Source: Populus alba
Taxonomy: Eukaryota > Streptophyta > Magnoliopsida > Malpighiales > Salicaceae
NCBI RefSeq assembly: GCF_005239225.2
Contig: NC_133297.1
Coordinates: forward strand, 1,124,392-1,188,391
Length of the DNA: 64,000 nt
Direction of reading: 5' to 3'
Shown here: piece by piece, positions 26,509-41,500 of the stretch
Numbering within the stretch: the stretch's first letter is position 1
Layout of the letters: every line of letters begins with the position of its first letter
The notes under the pieces: model-generated
What the model was told of the DNA's origin: nothing
The model's input: only the letters and a program-made list of their open reading frames with translations
The model's database searches: none
Translations under genes and position numbers: made by a program

Positions 26509-28999
26509 ATCTTGACGGGTTCCATGTGCTTGGTCAGCTATTTTGACGAGTTACTCTGTTTTTTGGGAGAAGAACTAGTCGATCGGCGGCTTGGTTTTTG
26601 CTATTTGTCCGTGTTTTCCATGTAATAATATGGTGACAATGGTGAAGATGGCCATTTCAAGAAGATTATGATTTGCAATTTTCATTTTAATGTTATAACT
26701 TATAACTCTTGGTTTGTCTGTGCTAATTGGGATCGATGTGTATTTAATAGTAAATTTGATATACCGAAGGTTAGGTGAGTATTTGTTTTTACGTTATAAA
26801 AGTTTTTATAAGATGTTTTAATTTAAATTGATTTTATTTTTAGGTTTTTTAATAATTTTAATATGTTGGTATTAAAAAAAAAAAAAATTATTTTAATTTA
26901 TTTTCAATTAAAAATTAGTATGTATAATAATGTCAAACACTCGTATAATCAGAGAATATCCTTCAGCAGGATTGTTTATTCGGTCTAAATTGATCATATG
27001 TCCAGTCATCATATTTCTCCAGCAATGTTTCATCTGCAGATTTAATTATAATGATTAATTAGTAATTAACTGCATGAGACATTATTATGAATCAAAATTT
27101 GTACATTATTTCTATTGTCAATTATTTTTGTTAGGATAAAAAAAAAGATTGTGTTGTAGACTTTCATTTAAGATGTGTATTTGTATCGACCCATTTCAAG
27201 ATCTCTCAAGGGTTATTTAAAAGTTTATTTTAATATATAGAGATTGGATTATATTTCATTTATATTTTTATTATTTTTTAATTAAGTCATTTCTAAATAA
27301 AAATATAAAATCATGTGATACATTTTTGTAGTGTTTTTAAATAAAAATTCAAGTGTAATTAAGAATTTCAAAATGAATATGCATTTGGTTGGTATATATA
27401 TAGAATAATCCACATGTATAATAAATTGTTTTATGATCTTTCTGTACATTTTGAACATAAATAATGTTATATATTAAAATTGATTAAAGATTTATGAAGT
27501 GGATTAAGAAGAATATGTCAAACTTGATTGGAGACCAAATTTAATAAAGTCCATACTTGTACATGCATGGTGAATGAATGGTATAAAAAGTCTACATTGT
27601 ACAATATTCTTAAAACCATAAATAAAGGGGTAATTACCTTGAATATGATGGTGAGTGAGTAGTTACCATAAGTTATATTGAATAAAATGGATAGGTAATT
27701 AATGGAAGTTATTTTAAATAAGATGATTGAGTAGTTACTAAAAATTATTTTATATAAGATGAGCGCGTAATTACTAAAAATTACCTTGAACTTGCCTAAA
27801 TAAATAATGAAGCAAGTCAACCAAGAATAACACAACTCAACAAAATAATAATAATTGTATTGCAATTTAATCAAGTTCATAAGATTTTCAAAACTTATTT
27901 ATCAAATAAGCATGTAATTGTAGACTGAAAATCAATAGATGATAATTTATAGACAACAATGAAATAGCAAATGATAATCAATTAGACTTGTAAATTCCTT
28001 TATTATCAACATGTTGTATTTTCAATTCCATAAAATAAAAGTATCAAAAAGATATTTCATAGTTTTAATTTATATATGTAATTAAAGTATGAACCACTCT
28101 ATGAATCTAAATATTGATTTCTTATGCTATTAAGTATACTTTACATTTAAATTATTTGATTATTTATTAAAATGATGACACTTGTGTAATTACATAATAT
28201 AATTTTAAAAGTACAAGAGTAAATCTATAACTAAATCTAGAATTCAAATTAATTAACTTAAAACTCTAATATTAAGTTGTAAATTCTTCTTAAACTGAGA
28301 CAAATACAAAGAAACCGAGTCATTCATGAAACATGTTACAAGAAACTCTTACATGAAAGCATTTGGCATGAATAAAATAATTTACAAAAATTGTCTAATA
28401 ATAGTATTGATCACGTTTGATTTCTAATAACAGTTTCTTCAAGTGCTGTGTATGTTTCCGATGCGTGTTCATTAACTCGAAATTATTGATTTTTAAAGAT
28501 TATACTAGTTTTCGTCAATGATCTACTTGGGGGCACAGGCAGGAGCTGACATGGGCCCTTGAAAAAAATTAAATTAAACCACCATAAATTTTTTTTTTAA
28601 ATTTTATAGCCAAAACTAAGTATAATTTAAGTTTTGACTCCCTTTTTAAAAAAATCTGCTCTTCTGTCTGAATTTACTCCACAATCTTTTTAGTTTCTGC
28701 TTAGAAACATGGCTGAAATGGAGATCCATTAGAATTTAATTAAAAATATATTAAAATAATTTTATTTATATTTTTTATTTTATTTTTTTTATATCAATAC
28801 ATTAAAACCAATAATTATAAACATAAATTTAGTATTTCTTAAAAAAAAAAATAATTTTAAAAACATTTTAAAAATTATGCTCTAAAAATTTGTTAAACCC
28901 CCGTGGCGGTTGATGATTGCAAAATCAGCCAAATGCAGGGGTAGATCAGGGAAACAAGAACTACCACCGGAAAAAAAACACATGCCTACTTGATTTTAA
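26509..28999. other. AT-rich intergenic DNA before PRP40
   Basis: Contains MITE-like AT-rich stretches at 26795-26945 and 28735-28880 and the minisatellite listed below. No gene is visible. The 120-codon frame on the minus strand at 27518-27880 is explained by the minisatellite. Confidence 0.5.
27630..27796. repeat. 36-bp minisatellite, about 4.5 units
   Basis: Units beginning GTA(A/G)TTA start at 27630, 27659, 27695, 27731 and 27767. The last three intervals are exactly 36 bp and the first is 29. Units share the pattern AAGTTATTTTGAATAAGATG with substitutions. Because 36 is a multiple of three, the repeat leaves a long open frame on the minus strand with a 12-residue periodicity (SNY..IL.KI). 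Confidence 0.85.
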
Positions 29000-29573
29000 C
29001 CATCTCAACCAAATCAAAATCCTCTGCGCTCCTATTTTCCTCTTAAACCCTAGCACTGAGACTCGCGCGTTGAGAGATCTGCCATTTTTGACTCTCTTGA
29101 ATTCTTCCCTGCCAACTACAAGTAATGCTTCTTTCTCTTCTTTCTTCTCCACTTCGTGCGATTTCCTTCTTGTACTTGCTTACTCTGTTTGCTTACTTGG
29201 AAAACTGACAACGAAAATTGAAAAACTCGAAATAATGTACGTAATCACCTCTTGTTTGGTTACTCGAATAATAATTTTTCCTTCGCATTTCCAAGTGGTT
29301 CATGATTAACATTCTCTTACGTAACAAAAATTATGCTCTCGAAATTATCAAGGTTTTGATTTCTTAGGGTGAAGACAGTTAATTGGTATTATTAATTTTT
29401 TTTTTGGAACGTTAGCTTAATTATTATTCGGCGCTGTCTGTCTGTCTGTTTAATTATTTTGCTTTGTTTGTGGCTGCAAGTTTTTAGCTAATGATTCCTG
29501 TCTCTAATGAGTGGTTATTGATTATATCATTATAATTTACGCAGCCGTTGATAAGGTTCGTGTATGTGCTGGA
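29000..29573 (+). promoter_or_regulatory. PRP40 leader: non-coding first exon, intron and telo-box
   Basis: A telo-box-like AAACCCTAG (29045-29053) lies near the probable start of transcription. A non-coding exon appears to end at 29121 (CTACAA before GTAATG). The acceptor GCAG at 29541-29544 opens the exon carrying the start codon at 29574. Splice sites are seen; the true transcript start is not known. A 5' UTR intron is common in plant housekeeping genes. Confidence 0.5.
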
Positions 29574-32500
29574 ATGGCCAGTAATCCTCAATCTTCTGGT
29601 GGACAGGTAGCTGTAAAAAATCTCATTCAACTTTTTTTCTTTTTTAATAGATGGCTCAGCTTTAATAGGCTGCTTGTTTTTGTGTGATTGTGTCTGCCAT
29701 ATTGCAATAATACATATTGTGCAAGATTTTGAAAAATTTAAGCTGGGTTTGGTTTTGGCCGACTCTAAAGGTCATTTGTTTAGCGGTGGACTATCACTAG
29801 AGTTTGCTTATATAATTGGAAACGGTTAATGTTTGGATATTTTTCGCAAGTGGCCCTTGGCTGCTAAGTTGTATGGGAAACAAGATATTCAAGTTTTTTC
29901 CCTCTCTCCACCTGTGGATGCGTGTCTTGGTGGATTCGCTGCTCCAGCCTCCTATAGCTGGATCTTTTAGTTCACCCTTTTCTGTGCAATTAATTTTTTT
30001 TTCTCCTTGTGTTTGGTGAGTTTTATTGTTGGTAGTATTATCTGATTTTTATGGATGTTATGGATAAATCCTTGTAGTTTCGACCAATGGTTCCGACACA
30101 GCAAGGACAGCCATTCATTCAGGTGGCTTCCCAACAGTTTCGGCCAGTTGGACAAGGTATGCCTTCTCCACATGTTGGGATGCCAGCTGCTCAAAGTCAG
30201 CACCTGCAGTTTTCTCAACCAATCCAGCAGTTACCGCCATGGCCAAATCAGCCTGGGGCACCTTCGGCACAGGCTTTATCAATGCCTTATGGTCAACTAA
30301 ACAGGCCTCTGACATCATCGCAGCCCCAGCAAACTGCCCCTCCATTAAATAATCATATGCATGTGGTTGGCACCTCTGGAGTTCCTAATTCCTCACCATA
30401 TGCCGTAAGAACTCATCAACAGATTTCTTCTCTTTGTTTATTGGCTTATTTCATGGGATGTCTTTTGGACTTACTTCTGAAGTTTTGCATCGTTTCAGTT
30501 TGCACCATCTTCTTTTGGCCTGACACAAAACAGTGCCAGTGCATTGCCCCAGTTCCCACCAATGTCTCAAATGCATGGACATGTTGTACCTATGGGGGGA
30601 CAACCTTGGTTGTCCTCTGGAAGTCATGGTGCTTCACTTGTTCCCCCAGTCCAGCCTGCTGTTGCCCAGCCTTCTATATCTTCTTCCTCAGATTCAGTAA
30701 GCTTCCTCTCTCCCTCTCTCCCTCTCATATTTATTTCATTATTCATGTTTCATCTTCTAAAAACTCTTTATGAAGTGGTGCTGTTGATGATTCCTCAAAG
30801 ATTCTTATTCATGTAACTGGATGCATATTTAAGAACCTTGTTTTTAATAAATTGCATGGTCAAATAAATTTGGATAAGATGACAGTTTGTTGTTAATCAT
30901 GGTAGAAATGTTTGAGAATGACATTACTTTGAATTTGTTCAAAATTTTATGAGCTTCCCTGGATGTTAATCTTTTCAACATAATGACATGCATGCTCCTC
31001 AGGTATAGTATCATAGGTATGATCAAAATGCTATGTGCTCTGATTTTGAATGCGGAAATTTTATAGAAGTAGAGTAAGCTGATTTTAATTGTATCTCAGC
31101 AAGTAAACTTTTGTAAGAACTTATTCCGCCAGTGGATGTTGTGTTGGTTTTTCCTTATATTGAGAAATATATATATTTTTTTCAATGGAAAAATGCATCT
31201 ATATAGTCTACAGATCCATGCTAAGTTATTTGCTCCATAAATTATCTTTTACCCACGCAGCTACTGTTTGTCAGGATTTGGTTAGCCATGCTTAACTGTT
31301 TATATGGAATTTCAGACAGTAGCTGTTCCTAGCAATAGTCAACAGTCTTTGAGTGATTGGCAGGAACATACAGCGTCTGATGGGAGGAGGTATGTTTGTG
31401 TTTTTACCACATCATCACTTCTTATCTCCTGCTCTGGTATTCAAAATGCTGGCCTCTAAAAATGCTTTCTTCTTAATAGATTATGGTTTCTTACAATATT
31501 TCAGATGTTTGGTATATGCCACTTGCATACAAGTTAAAACAACCCAAATAATTATTATGGTCCAACAAATCCTTCCCTTGCAATAGGATGTTCCTGTTCC
31601 TTGTAGTACAATTCGATAACTAATAACTAATGAGTATATTTTGCCAGGTATTATTACAACAGGAGAACAAAACAATCTAGTTGGGATAAGCCCTTTGAAT
31701 TGATGACGCCAATTGAGGTGAGCTGTATTCCTGAGCAGCTATAATCTGAATAACTTAAAAATGTTGTCTCTGTTATCTACTGTACAGGCCTTTGATATCG
31801 TTTGATATACATACAAACGGTGTTCCTTGGATAGATGTTGCAATTGTAGCTGTCCCTAAGTTGATCAAAATTATTTTATTCGAGATCTCCTTTTCTTTGC
31901 ATGTTTCTTTACTTGTCTGTAGATTTCATGGCAAGTCTGGAGAAATTTAATGACTGCCCTATATGCTTACTTTCAAGACTGGATTTCACTTTCTCAATGC
32001 AGGAAACATTTTGTTATTTCCATTCTACTTGTCATTGGGCAAAATTTTATGCAGAAGCTATGGTTGGTGGTGTGCATAACCAACTTTGGGCTTTACCAGT
32101 TCATTTTACTCAAAAGTTTAGAATGAGAATGGTTGCTCATCTCAAATAGCATCTATCTATTTCTTTATTCATGAATCTCATTTGTTGTAGTTTCATGCTC
32201 CTACTGGTTAATGATCTGTGTAAGATAATTATAGTCTACTTAGCTGGCTGTTTTGCCATTATTCTCGCGCTACCTTTTGTTTCTCTTTAGTCATTATGCT
32301 GTTTACTTTAGGTCCTAGTGTTTTTTGTTGTTTTTGGTTTTCAAAACTTGTATGCATTGTTTTTTCTTGTACGACTTTCAATGGCTTTGATTTCTGAATA
32401 GTTCTCTCCTCTTTCAGAGGTATAAAATGCTTGGCTCAACAGTGTTTCCTCTTAATTCTGTATTTCACTTCTTTAGATAATTTAAAGGTTAATTTGTGTT

Positions 32501-35500
32501 TTAAGTAGGGTTTTTACAGGCACCAATATTTTATGCATTAAAAGGGATGCCTAGTTTAGTCTACCCCCGTCCTAAAGAAGGCCCTTGTGAATAGTGAAAA
32601 AGTGTTGATCTAATTACAAGGGAAATTGGAGTATGATTATTGCTTTTCCAAAGATGTAGCTTTATGATACCTAAGAAGTCTGATTGCGCCTATGAGAAAT
32701 AAAAGTGTTCACACAAAGGTGTTGAAGGAACAGCCTGTTTGTGATTTTGTATGTTGGGCATGTTTGCATCTCTGGTTGTAGTTGCTGACCTGGTATATAC
32801 TGCTTGGTGCCTTTCTTAACAGAGTTTAGAGTCCTGGTTGGCCTGGATACTGTGGAAAAAATATTGTTCTTGGTTGGACCCTTTTTGTTGTGATTCTACA
32901 ACAACCTCAGTTTCCTTTGTTGTAATGATAATGGATACTAGTTTCTGAACATTGGATTGTATCTCGTACCCAAAAAATGATGTTGCATCTAGAAGCTTGT
33001 GAAATTGATAACTAAGAAGTATTAAGGGAGGGTTTAATTTGACTTAATCTGGATGCGCTGAAGTTCTACTTTATGGCTTCATGAGACTTTTCCTCTTTTT
33101 ATCTAATATCAGAATACTCACTGTTTTTACATGTAGATGCAATCACTTAACTTTATCACATTTTCCTCTTCACAAAGGCGAGGTCTTTCAATCAAGACAT
33201 GTTACTATGAATGAATGAAGTAATAACTTTTTTTAATTGATTTTCGTTTTTTCCTTTTGCCAAACCTATGTAATTCTTCTTAGAGAGGGTCAAGTCTTTC
33301 AATCAAGACATGTTACTATGAATGACTTAATAACTTTTTTAATTGATTTTCGTTTTCTTCCTTTTGCCAAACCTATATAATTCTTCCAAGTGAGGGTTTG
33401 AATCAAAGATCCTCACTTAAGAGGAAGTTTTACATTTCCACACTTCTAGAAACTGTTGTTACTGGGTTAAACCATCTGGATTGTACTAGAAATGGGCCCC
33501 ATTTGGTCATGTCATGTGAAATTTCTAAGATCTGGTTGGTTTTATAGCTAGTGAGTCCTTATGCAACTGTAGATATGTGCAAGCAAATGTTGCACATGGG
33601 GAGTTATAATTTCACATTGTGGTGATTATTTATTAAAAATCAGGAACTGAATATCGGCTGGATACAATTTTGAGTGAGTTTTGAATGAAAAAAATACACA
33701 AACTATCACTGAAGGTGGTGGCATGGTAAGCTTTCCTTGAGCAACATAATTCAGAAAATGTTACTTTTCATTGTTTACATTGAATCACAGGGTTTTTTTT
33801 TTCCATTGCACATTTCTTTGTCCATGGTATGCTTAATTTTATTCTTGATGTTTATGATTTTGTTGCTTTCACTTACTGCTGTATTATTGCTTTTCTTGTA
33901 GAGTTATAGTTTATCTTTAAGCCATAAGAACATGTTATTTTTCCCTTTTTTATCCTCAGTTTCATCATTCTTATGCATAGTTACCTTTCTTTGTAGCTGT
34001 TGAAGGTTTTTTATATTTGTGATATCAACTGTTCTTTCCTTTTATTTTCTGAAACTGATCTTGCTTCTTCATCTGATAATTGCTGTCATTTTAACAGAGG
34101 GCTGATGCATCGACTGTTTGGAAGGAATTCACAACTCAAGAGGGGAAGAAGTATGTTTCGATTCCATTATTATTTTATTTTTGTACACCTAAGAGTTTTT
34201 AGGAGTGCTTTCTAGTATTTCTTCTTTCTTTTTCAACAAGATCACTTTTTAATCTGGGGGTGGTGTTTACAGGTATTACTACAACAAGGTTACAAAGCAA
34301 TCTAAGTGGTCAATTCCTGAGGAATTGAAGGTATGCTTGTGTAATTTTTATTATTTGTTTCCCTGCTGTGGCATTTCCGATTTTCTCCTCCTAAACGCTT
34401 GCTTCCAGATGGCTCGTGAACAGGCGCAACAAACAGTTGGCCAGGGGAATCAATCAGAAACCGACACAGCTTCAAATGTCCCAACTGCTGTTGCTGTTAC
34501 CTCAAGTGAAACATCCACCACAGCTATTTCGGCTAGCTCTAGCTCTGTGATGCTACCAGGGGTCTCTTCAAGCCCAATTTCAGTCGCTGCTGTTGCTAAT
34601 CCACCCCCAGTGGTAGTTTCTGGATCACCAGCTCTTCCTGTTGCACATTCTACCACAGCTAGTGCTGTAGGTGTCCAACCCTCTGTGACTCCTTTACCCA
34701 CTGCTGTTTCAGTAGGTACTGGAGCTCCTGCTGCAGCAGTTGATGCAAAGACGACATCACTGTATGGACCTCTTTTTAGTTTTTGATGATGTGTTTTGTA
34801 ATAAGAACCCCCCCCCCCCCCACACACACACAAAAAAAAAAAAATTAAAATCAAACCCTGTTAATACATACTTGAACAATTGCAGGAGTAGCATTGATAA
34901 TCTATTATCTCAAAGTGCTGCAAATTCTGTAGATGGAGCAGCTATGATGGATACTGCGGTATGGCTAATTCTTTACAGGCTATTTATGAATTTTACAAGC
35001 TGGATTTGCATGTTTTAACCACACTGCCAATTGTATGTTGTGGAAAAAAGAGCATCACAAAACCTGTTGTATGTCTGTAATATATATTCATGCTTAAATC
35101 CTTTAAAAGTCATTGTTTTGAAAGAAAAAAAGGCATTGAAAATCCATGGACCTGTGTCCTGGTTTTCATATTAAAACAAGGCTGCTGAGTAAACATACTC
35201 CTGTGGCAAACACACTAATTTTCAAGAGTTGGCATGCACAATGAAATCTGAATGTTAGATTGTTGTTTTTTGACTTCTGTATTACATCACCACAGGAATT
35301 CAATAAAGTATCGGTGGATTTGGGAAAAACTAATGCCAGTCCTTTGGAGGAGAAGACCCCAGATGAGGAACCTTTAGTATTCGCCAACAAGCTGGTATCA
35401 ACTTAAAATTTACTTGTTGCCCCCATCCCTACTTTTCTTGACAAGTAAATCTTGAATAATGTATCACACTTAACTATTTTCATATATGGGAAACTATGTT

Positions 35501-38500
35501 GATTCTGTGTGGGAATATGCTTCTGAAAGGAAAATAATGCAACAAAACTGCAATGCTCAATATGTAATGCTTCTTTTAGTCATCATTATAACCATCTTCT
35601 CTCCCTTGTGGGGTAGAGTATTTTATTATTTAATATTCATTATCATCATGTTAATTTATTTTCACTTACATGTTTGATATGTTCAGGAGGCAAAAAATGC
35701 ATTCAAAGCTCTTCTAGAATCCGCAAATGTCCAGTCTGACTGGACTTGGGAGCAGGTATCGTTGTTATTTATTATTCTTACCATCTATTTTCTTCATTAA
35801 ATGAATGTCATTAATGTGGGAATTTGATGTTAGACGATGAGAGAGATCATTAATGACAAAAGATATGCTGCTTTAAAAACTCTTGGTGAGCGAAAGCAAG
35901 CATTTAATGAGGTAAGCCTCATATCAATCTTATATGCAACTTTTGGCATAAATTAATGAGAATCTGTTGTGATTGAACTGGATTTGAGTGGTTCTGATTG
36001 CATATACTTTTCTATATGTGCATTGATGTTTCAATTCATGCCATTCTGATGTCAATTTGATTATTTATTTGCTTTAGTACTTAGGTCAAAGGAAAAAACT
36101 AGAAGCTGAGGAGAGGCGCATAAGACAGAAAAAGGCTCGGGAAGAGTTCGCCAAGATGTTGGAAGTATGTCGCATATAATTAAATTGTCTTCTTGTTTTC
36201 TCTCTCATATCTGATTTTATAATGCTTTTTGATGGTTTAATCTGTTTCAGGAGTCTAAGGAATTGACTTCATCCATGAAGTGGAGGTTGAAGTTTCAGTC
36301 TATTCAAAGAAAAGTTTGATATCTAGTTTATTTTGCTGTAGAGTGTAGTTTACTATTGTTTTAACTTACACCCTGTTATTTCAGCAAAGCTATAAGTCTG
36401 TTTGAAAATGATGAACGGTACAAAGCTCTTGAGAGAGCTAGAGACCGAGAGGATCTTTTTGACAGCTACATTGTGGAACTTGAGAGGAAGGTAAATATTT
36501 GCACACCTATATACATATAGGTGAAGTGTAAATGTGAATCTTTTTCTATATTATATAGACATGAAATTGCCTCAAGGTGACATGAGACATATAGGTGATA
36601 TTATATACATATCTTTTTTCTTGGATAAAAAGTCTTTACTCTACATGGCTTACAAACAGTAAAAGTTTTGAAACTTGAAGTTTGGCAGTTCCAATCCTGA
36701 CTTAATAGGTTTCTAGAACTTCCAATCAAAACTTGTACGCTTCTTTATTTTAATTGAAAGCTAGAATTCACAAGTTTTATTACTGGTTAAAAGATAGCTG
36801 GGTTTCTTGGAGCAAAACTTTGATTAATTTACATTGATTTTGGAAGAACATTGCGCATGCTCATTTCACGTGCAGTGAAAGAAAAAATGGAGAAAATGAA
36901 TTTCATTAGGGTTTCTATGTGGAATTTTATTCTAGCACCCAAGCTCTGTTGTATCAAATTGCTATTGAATGTATGTTCATAACAGAAACTCCATTTGTTT
37001 CTCTTCATGTAGAAATCCAATAATGTCTTTACATTTAGATCTTGTATTTCTCAGTCAATGCTTATAAGATTCAATCAGTGCATCACTTATTCTGTTATAG
37101 CGGCACACCCTAAGAGGCATTTGTATTTCTGGATGGTGTTAATCTTTTTTCACTGGGAGAAACATCAGTCATGCTGCTATGTTCTTGGTGTTTAATCTGT
37201 CATTCTCATTTCAGATGCAAGCTTGGATGGCTAATTGTACTATGAATACCGTCCTTTTCTTACATGTTTATGTTTTGACTTGTGATGCAGGAAAAGGAGA
37301 AGGCTGCTGAGGACCGTAGGAGGAATGTAGCAGAATATAGAAAATTTCTAGAGTCCTGTGATTTCATCAAGGTATTTCTCAAGGGACATAAACAAAATAT
37401 AGCAATGTTTTTTTACTTCTGGACCTTGGCATGATTAGTCTTCCATTTTCAGGCCAACAGCCAATGGCGGAAAATTCAAGATCGCTTAGAGGATGATGAG
37501 CGGTGCTTGTGTCTTGAAAAACTTGACCGTTTACTCATTTTCCAGGTATGTTCTCACTTGTAATTCAATTTATCGTTGTGAACTAGGTGCTGATATTGGT
37601 ATTGGCAGGACTATATTCGTGACTTGGAGAAAGAGGAAGAGGAACAAAAGAAGATACAGAAGGTACCGTTTATTTATGTTGTAATTTTTTCTCTTCAGTT
37701 GTATTTTCTTACCTCATTGTTTTTTTTTCTAAATAAAAGGAACAATTGAGACGGGCTGAAAGGAAAAATCGTGATGAATTTCGCAAATTGTTGGAAGAAC
37801 ATGTTGCTTCTGGCTCCCTTACAGCTAAAACTCACTGGCTTGACTATTGTTTGAAGGTGCCATTTTCATTTGTTTTTGTGAAATACACGAAGAAGAATTA
37901 AATGAAAGATGGGAGGAAAATTGTACCTGATATCTGGATCTGAACTTGTTAGTTCATTATTTTCTCTTTTGGTTGTAGGTTAAGGATTTGCCTCAATATC
38001 AGGCCATTGCAACAAACACTTCTGGCTCAAAACCAAAAGATCTGTTTGAGGATGTTTCTGAGGAACTAGAGAAACAAGTAACTTGTCTCATTTCTGACTC
38101 CTGCTGTCTATGATGAATTGTTTTTTTCAATCTTTTAAGATTGGGACTTGCATATATTAGTTTTAGTAAGAGGATTTATGGTTTCATTACTCTTGCCAAA
38201 TCAGACAACATCAATCTTTTGTGTCAACATGTGTGGTTTTGTTCTAATATAATCATGACACCAGACAGTCAGTTTACATCTTTTCTTCTTTTGGATTTAG
38301 AATTTTTTTTCTGGCATAGCTGGTCCACATGTCCCTCCAACTCATGGCTTCTTGTTTCTAGTTGATTATATGTTGGGATAGAAAGTAATATAGTATATGC
38401 TCCTTGTGCATTGCTTAGGTGGGAAGCATCGGCATGGGTTAAATTTGAATCTTGACCTGCAATATAACAAAAAGTACAGAAATGTAGATTGTATAACTTA

Positions 38501-41500
38501 TGTTAGTATTTTTTTCATGTGATAGTTTTGATTGATGACCTTGATTTTGCAACCCTCTTGCATCAAATTTTCATGTTTTTTACCAGTTTCAGTTGCAAAA
38601 TACCAGTCTTAGCACTGCTTTAAGCTTGTTATTTGTGCTATTATATAGTTCCAAGTTCATCAGTTCTCAGTGGTATATAATTTAACTAGTAAACACAATC
38701 TTTTGTTGCCCTCACTCCATCAATATATATATTTTATTGATGTGAAATTTTGTTTCTGTTATAACCCATATATTCAAATTATTCACTGTATATTTAATCT
38801 ACTTTCTTTATATTCACATAACTGGTTTTGTCTATATTTTCTGCCTGAAACAGTTGAAACCTGCTACACACATGTCTAACCTTTCCTTTTTTGTATTGAC
38901 AGTATCATGATGATAAAACTCGAATAAAGGATGCAATGAAGCTGGGCAAGGTAAGATAATAAATGCTTCTTCTTCTCACAGCCCCCTTCTAAATCTGGAA
39001 CCCTTACATGTGCAGATTACCATGGTGTCAACATGGACATTTGAAGACTTCAAGGGTGCTGTTGCTGATGATATTGGTTCTCCACCAATATCAGATATCA
39101 ACCTAAAGGTATTACATTTTATGTTTTCCTCCTGGTTTTCTCAAAAAGGTATTGCGAGCTGGAAATTGAAGGTTTATGGTCAATGAGAAAAATGTCTTGT
39201 TTTCCAAAGGAGCAATCACATTAAACCTGTAGAATTCATCCTCTTCTATATGAAACCAGAAGTCTGCCTGCACAGCCTTCAAACTGTTATTGAACTTTTT
39301 AATATTGGTGATAGTCCTGTGAGAATCTAAGATTGTTGAGATGGCAATGGTGGTTTGCCATGATGAAAAGTTATATAGTAAGCTTTTGATGCATGGATGC
39401 ATGCAAGTTTTGAGGAAATTATTTCTAATGCACCTCATCTCTTATGCTATCTGATGAAGTTCTATTATAACTTGAGAGTGAATCACTGCTCCATTATTAG
39501 CACGATTCTGCTTAACGAGCATGAATGTGGCCTAACATTGCCCTGGACCTCATCTTGTTTTTCTTTTGGTTAACACTTTGTCCTGCCTTTTGGGGCCACA
39601 AAAACACACATGCAGGTCATGAATATGTTGTTCATATGCCTTACATGGGTATTTCACTAATGCTTCATTTACTATGAAGTGTCACTTTCTACTAGTCACT
39701 TGTAGTAAATGGCTAGATTTGAGCACCCCAATTACTGTTTCATTAATGAGGTGATCTCATATTGAAGCTTTACTGCAATGATCAAGTAAGACTGCACACA
39801 GTGGTTAATCTTACTTAAGATTTTGTTTGCACTCTACTTTGAAGCTTTTATACGAGGAGCTAGTTGAAAGAGCCAAGGAGAAGGAGGAGAAAGAAGCTAA
39901 AAAACAGCAACGTCTTGCTGATGATTTCACTAAATTACTGTATACTCTTAAGGTATATCAAAAATATTTTGAAAATGTTGTGATCTCAGTTCTGTTTTAC
40001 AATCTTTGGATCATCTTCTATTGGCAAAAAAGAACAGTAAAGAAAGAAACATTGATATATTTTCTTCGTTATCCAATCTGACCTGTTAATATTATGCTCT
40101 CTTATAGGAAGTAACTCCTTCTTCTAACTGGGAGGATTGCAAACCGCTTTTTGAGGAGAGCCAGGAATACAGGTATTGCAGCTTACTCCCACCTCCCTCT
40201 TTGAAGATGACCTGCTAATCATTTATCTTTGAGAACCTGTTTACACCCACCTCCCTGTGCATTTCATCGTGTTGATTTTTCTTTTATAGGTCAATTGGGG
40301 AAGAGAGTTTGAGTAAGGAAATTTTTGAAGAATATGTCACACACTTACAGGAAAAGGCCAAAGAGAAGGAACGCAAGCGTGAGGAAGAAAAGGTACTTAT
40401 ATTTTGTTAGTATATCTAGCTAAGCTGGTGTGATTCTGTCATTTCATATGGCTGTTAACTGTTTCTTCTGGTTCTTTTTGTGGCGTTTTGTGCATGACTT
40501 GTCAAACAAATTTGAAGTGCTTAGCTCATGTAGGGCTAATAATTACCTCCATACTTCAAATTTATTCTTTTGATTGACCTTTCAGCATATTTGATAAGAG
40601 AAGGGTTTCCTGTACAAGGAACCACTTTCTATCTGAATGCACTGCCATTAGAAATAAAAATATCACATCCTTGTCATGGTATGGAAATTCAGCCCCCGTT
40701 TGGTATTGCATTCCAAATGGGGCCGGGCAAATTATGAATTTTTTTTTCCTTAAAATTTTTTTTTTTTTTTATGTTTTCAGATTGTTTTGATGTGCTGATA
40801 TTAAAAATATTTTTTTAAAAAATAAAAAAAATATTATTTTGATGCATTTCCGAGAAAAAAATACTTTGAAAAGAAACTGCTTCCATACTTCCCAACACCC
40901 CCTCAGTTTGCCTTGTAGATAAGAGTGCACAGGAACCTGAGCTTAGATGAGAGTGCACAAGAACCTGAATGTGGAAGCTGCTACCCTAGATAATCTGTCT
41001 GAGCTTTCCCCCCTGTAAATAATGCCAGTTATGCTATTTAATTTCTTGATTTGTTTGTTTTTTCTCTCACTTTTGACAGGCCAGGAAGGAGAAAGAGAGA
41101 GAGGAAAAAGACAAGAGAAAAGAGAAGGAGAGGAAGGAGAAGGAGAAGGAGAAAGAGAAAGAGAAAGAACGTGAAAGGGAAAAAGGAAAGCAACGGACAA
41201 AAAAGAATGAAACAGATGGTGAAAATGTCGATGCAAGTGATGGTTATGGCCACAAGGATGACAAAAAGAGGGAAAAGGACAAAGATAGGAAACACCGGAA
41301 ACGGCATCAAAGTGCCATTGATGATGTAAATTCTGATAAGGATGAGAAAGAGGAGTCTAAAAAATCACGCAAGCATAGCAGTGACCGTAAAAAATCTAGA
41401 AAGGTAAAATTCTAGTGGCCCATTTGTTGTTTAACTTCTGAGAAAAATGTTCTGATTTTCTTGGTGATATTTCTGTGCAGCACACATACACACCTGAATC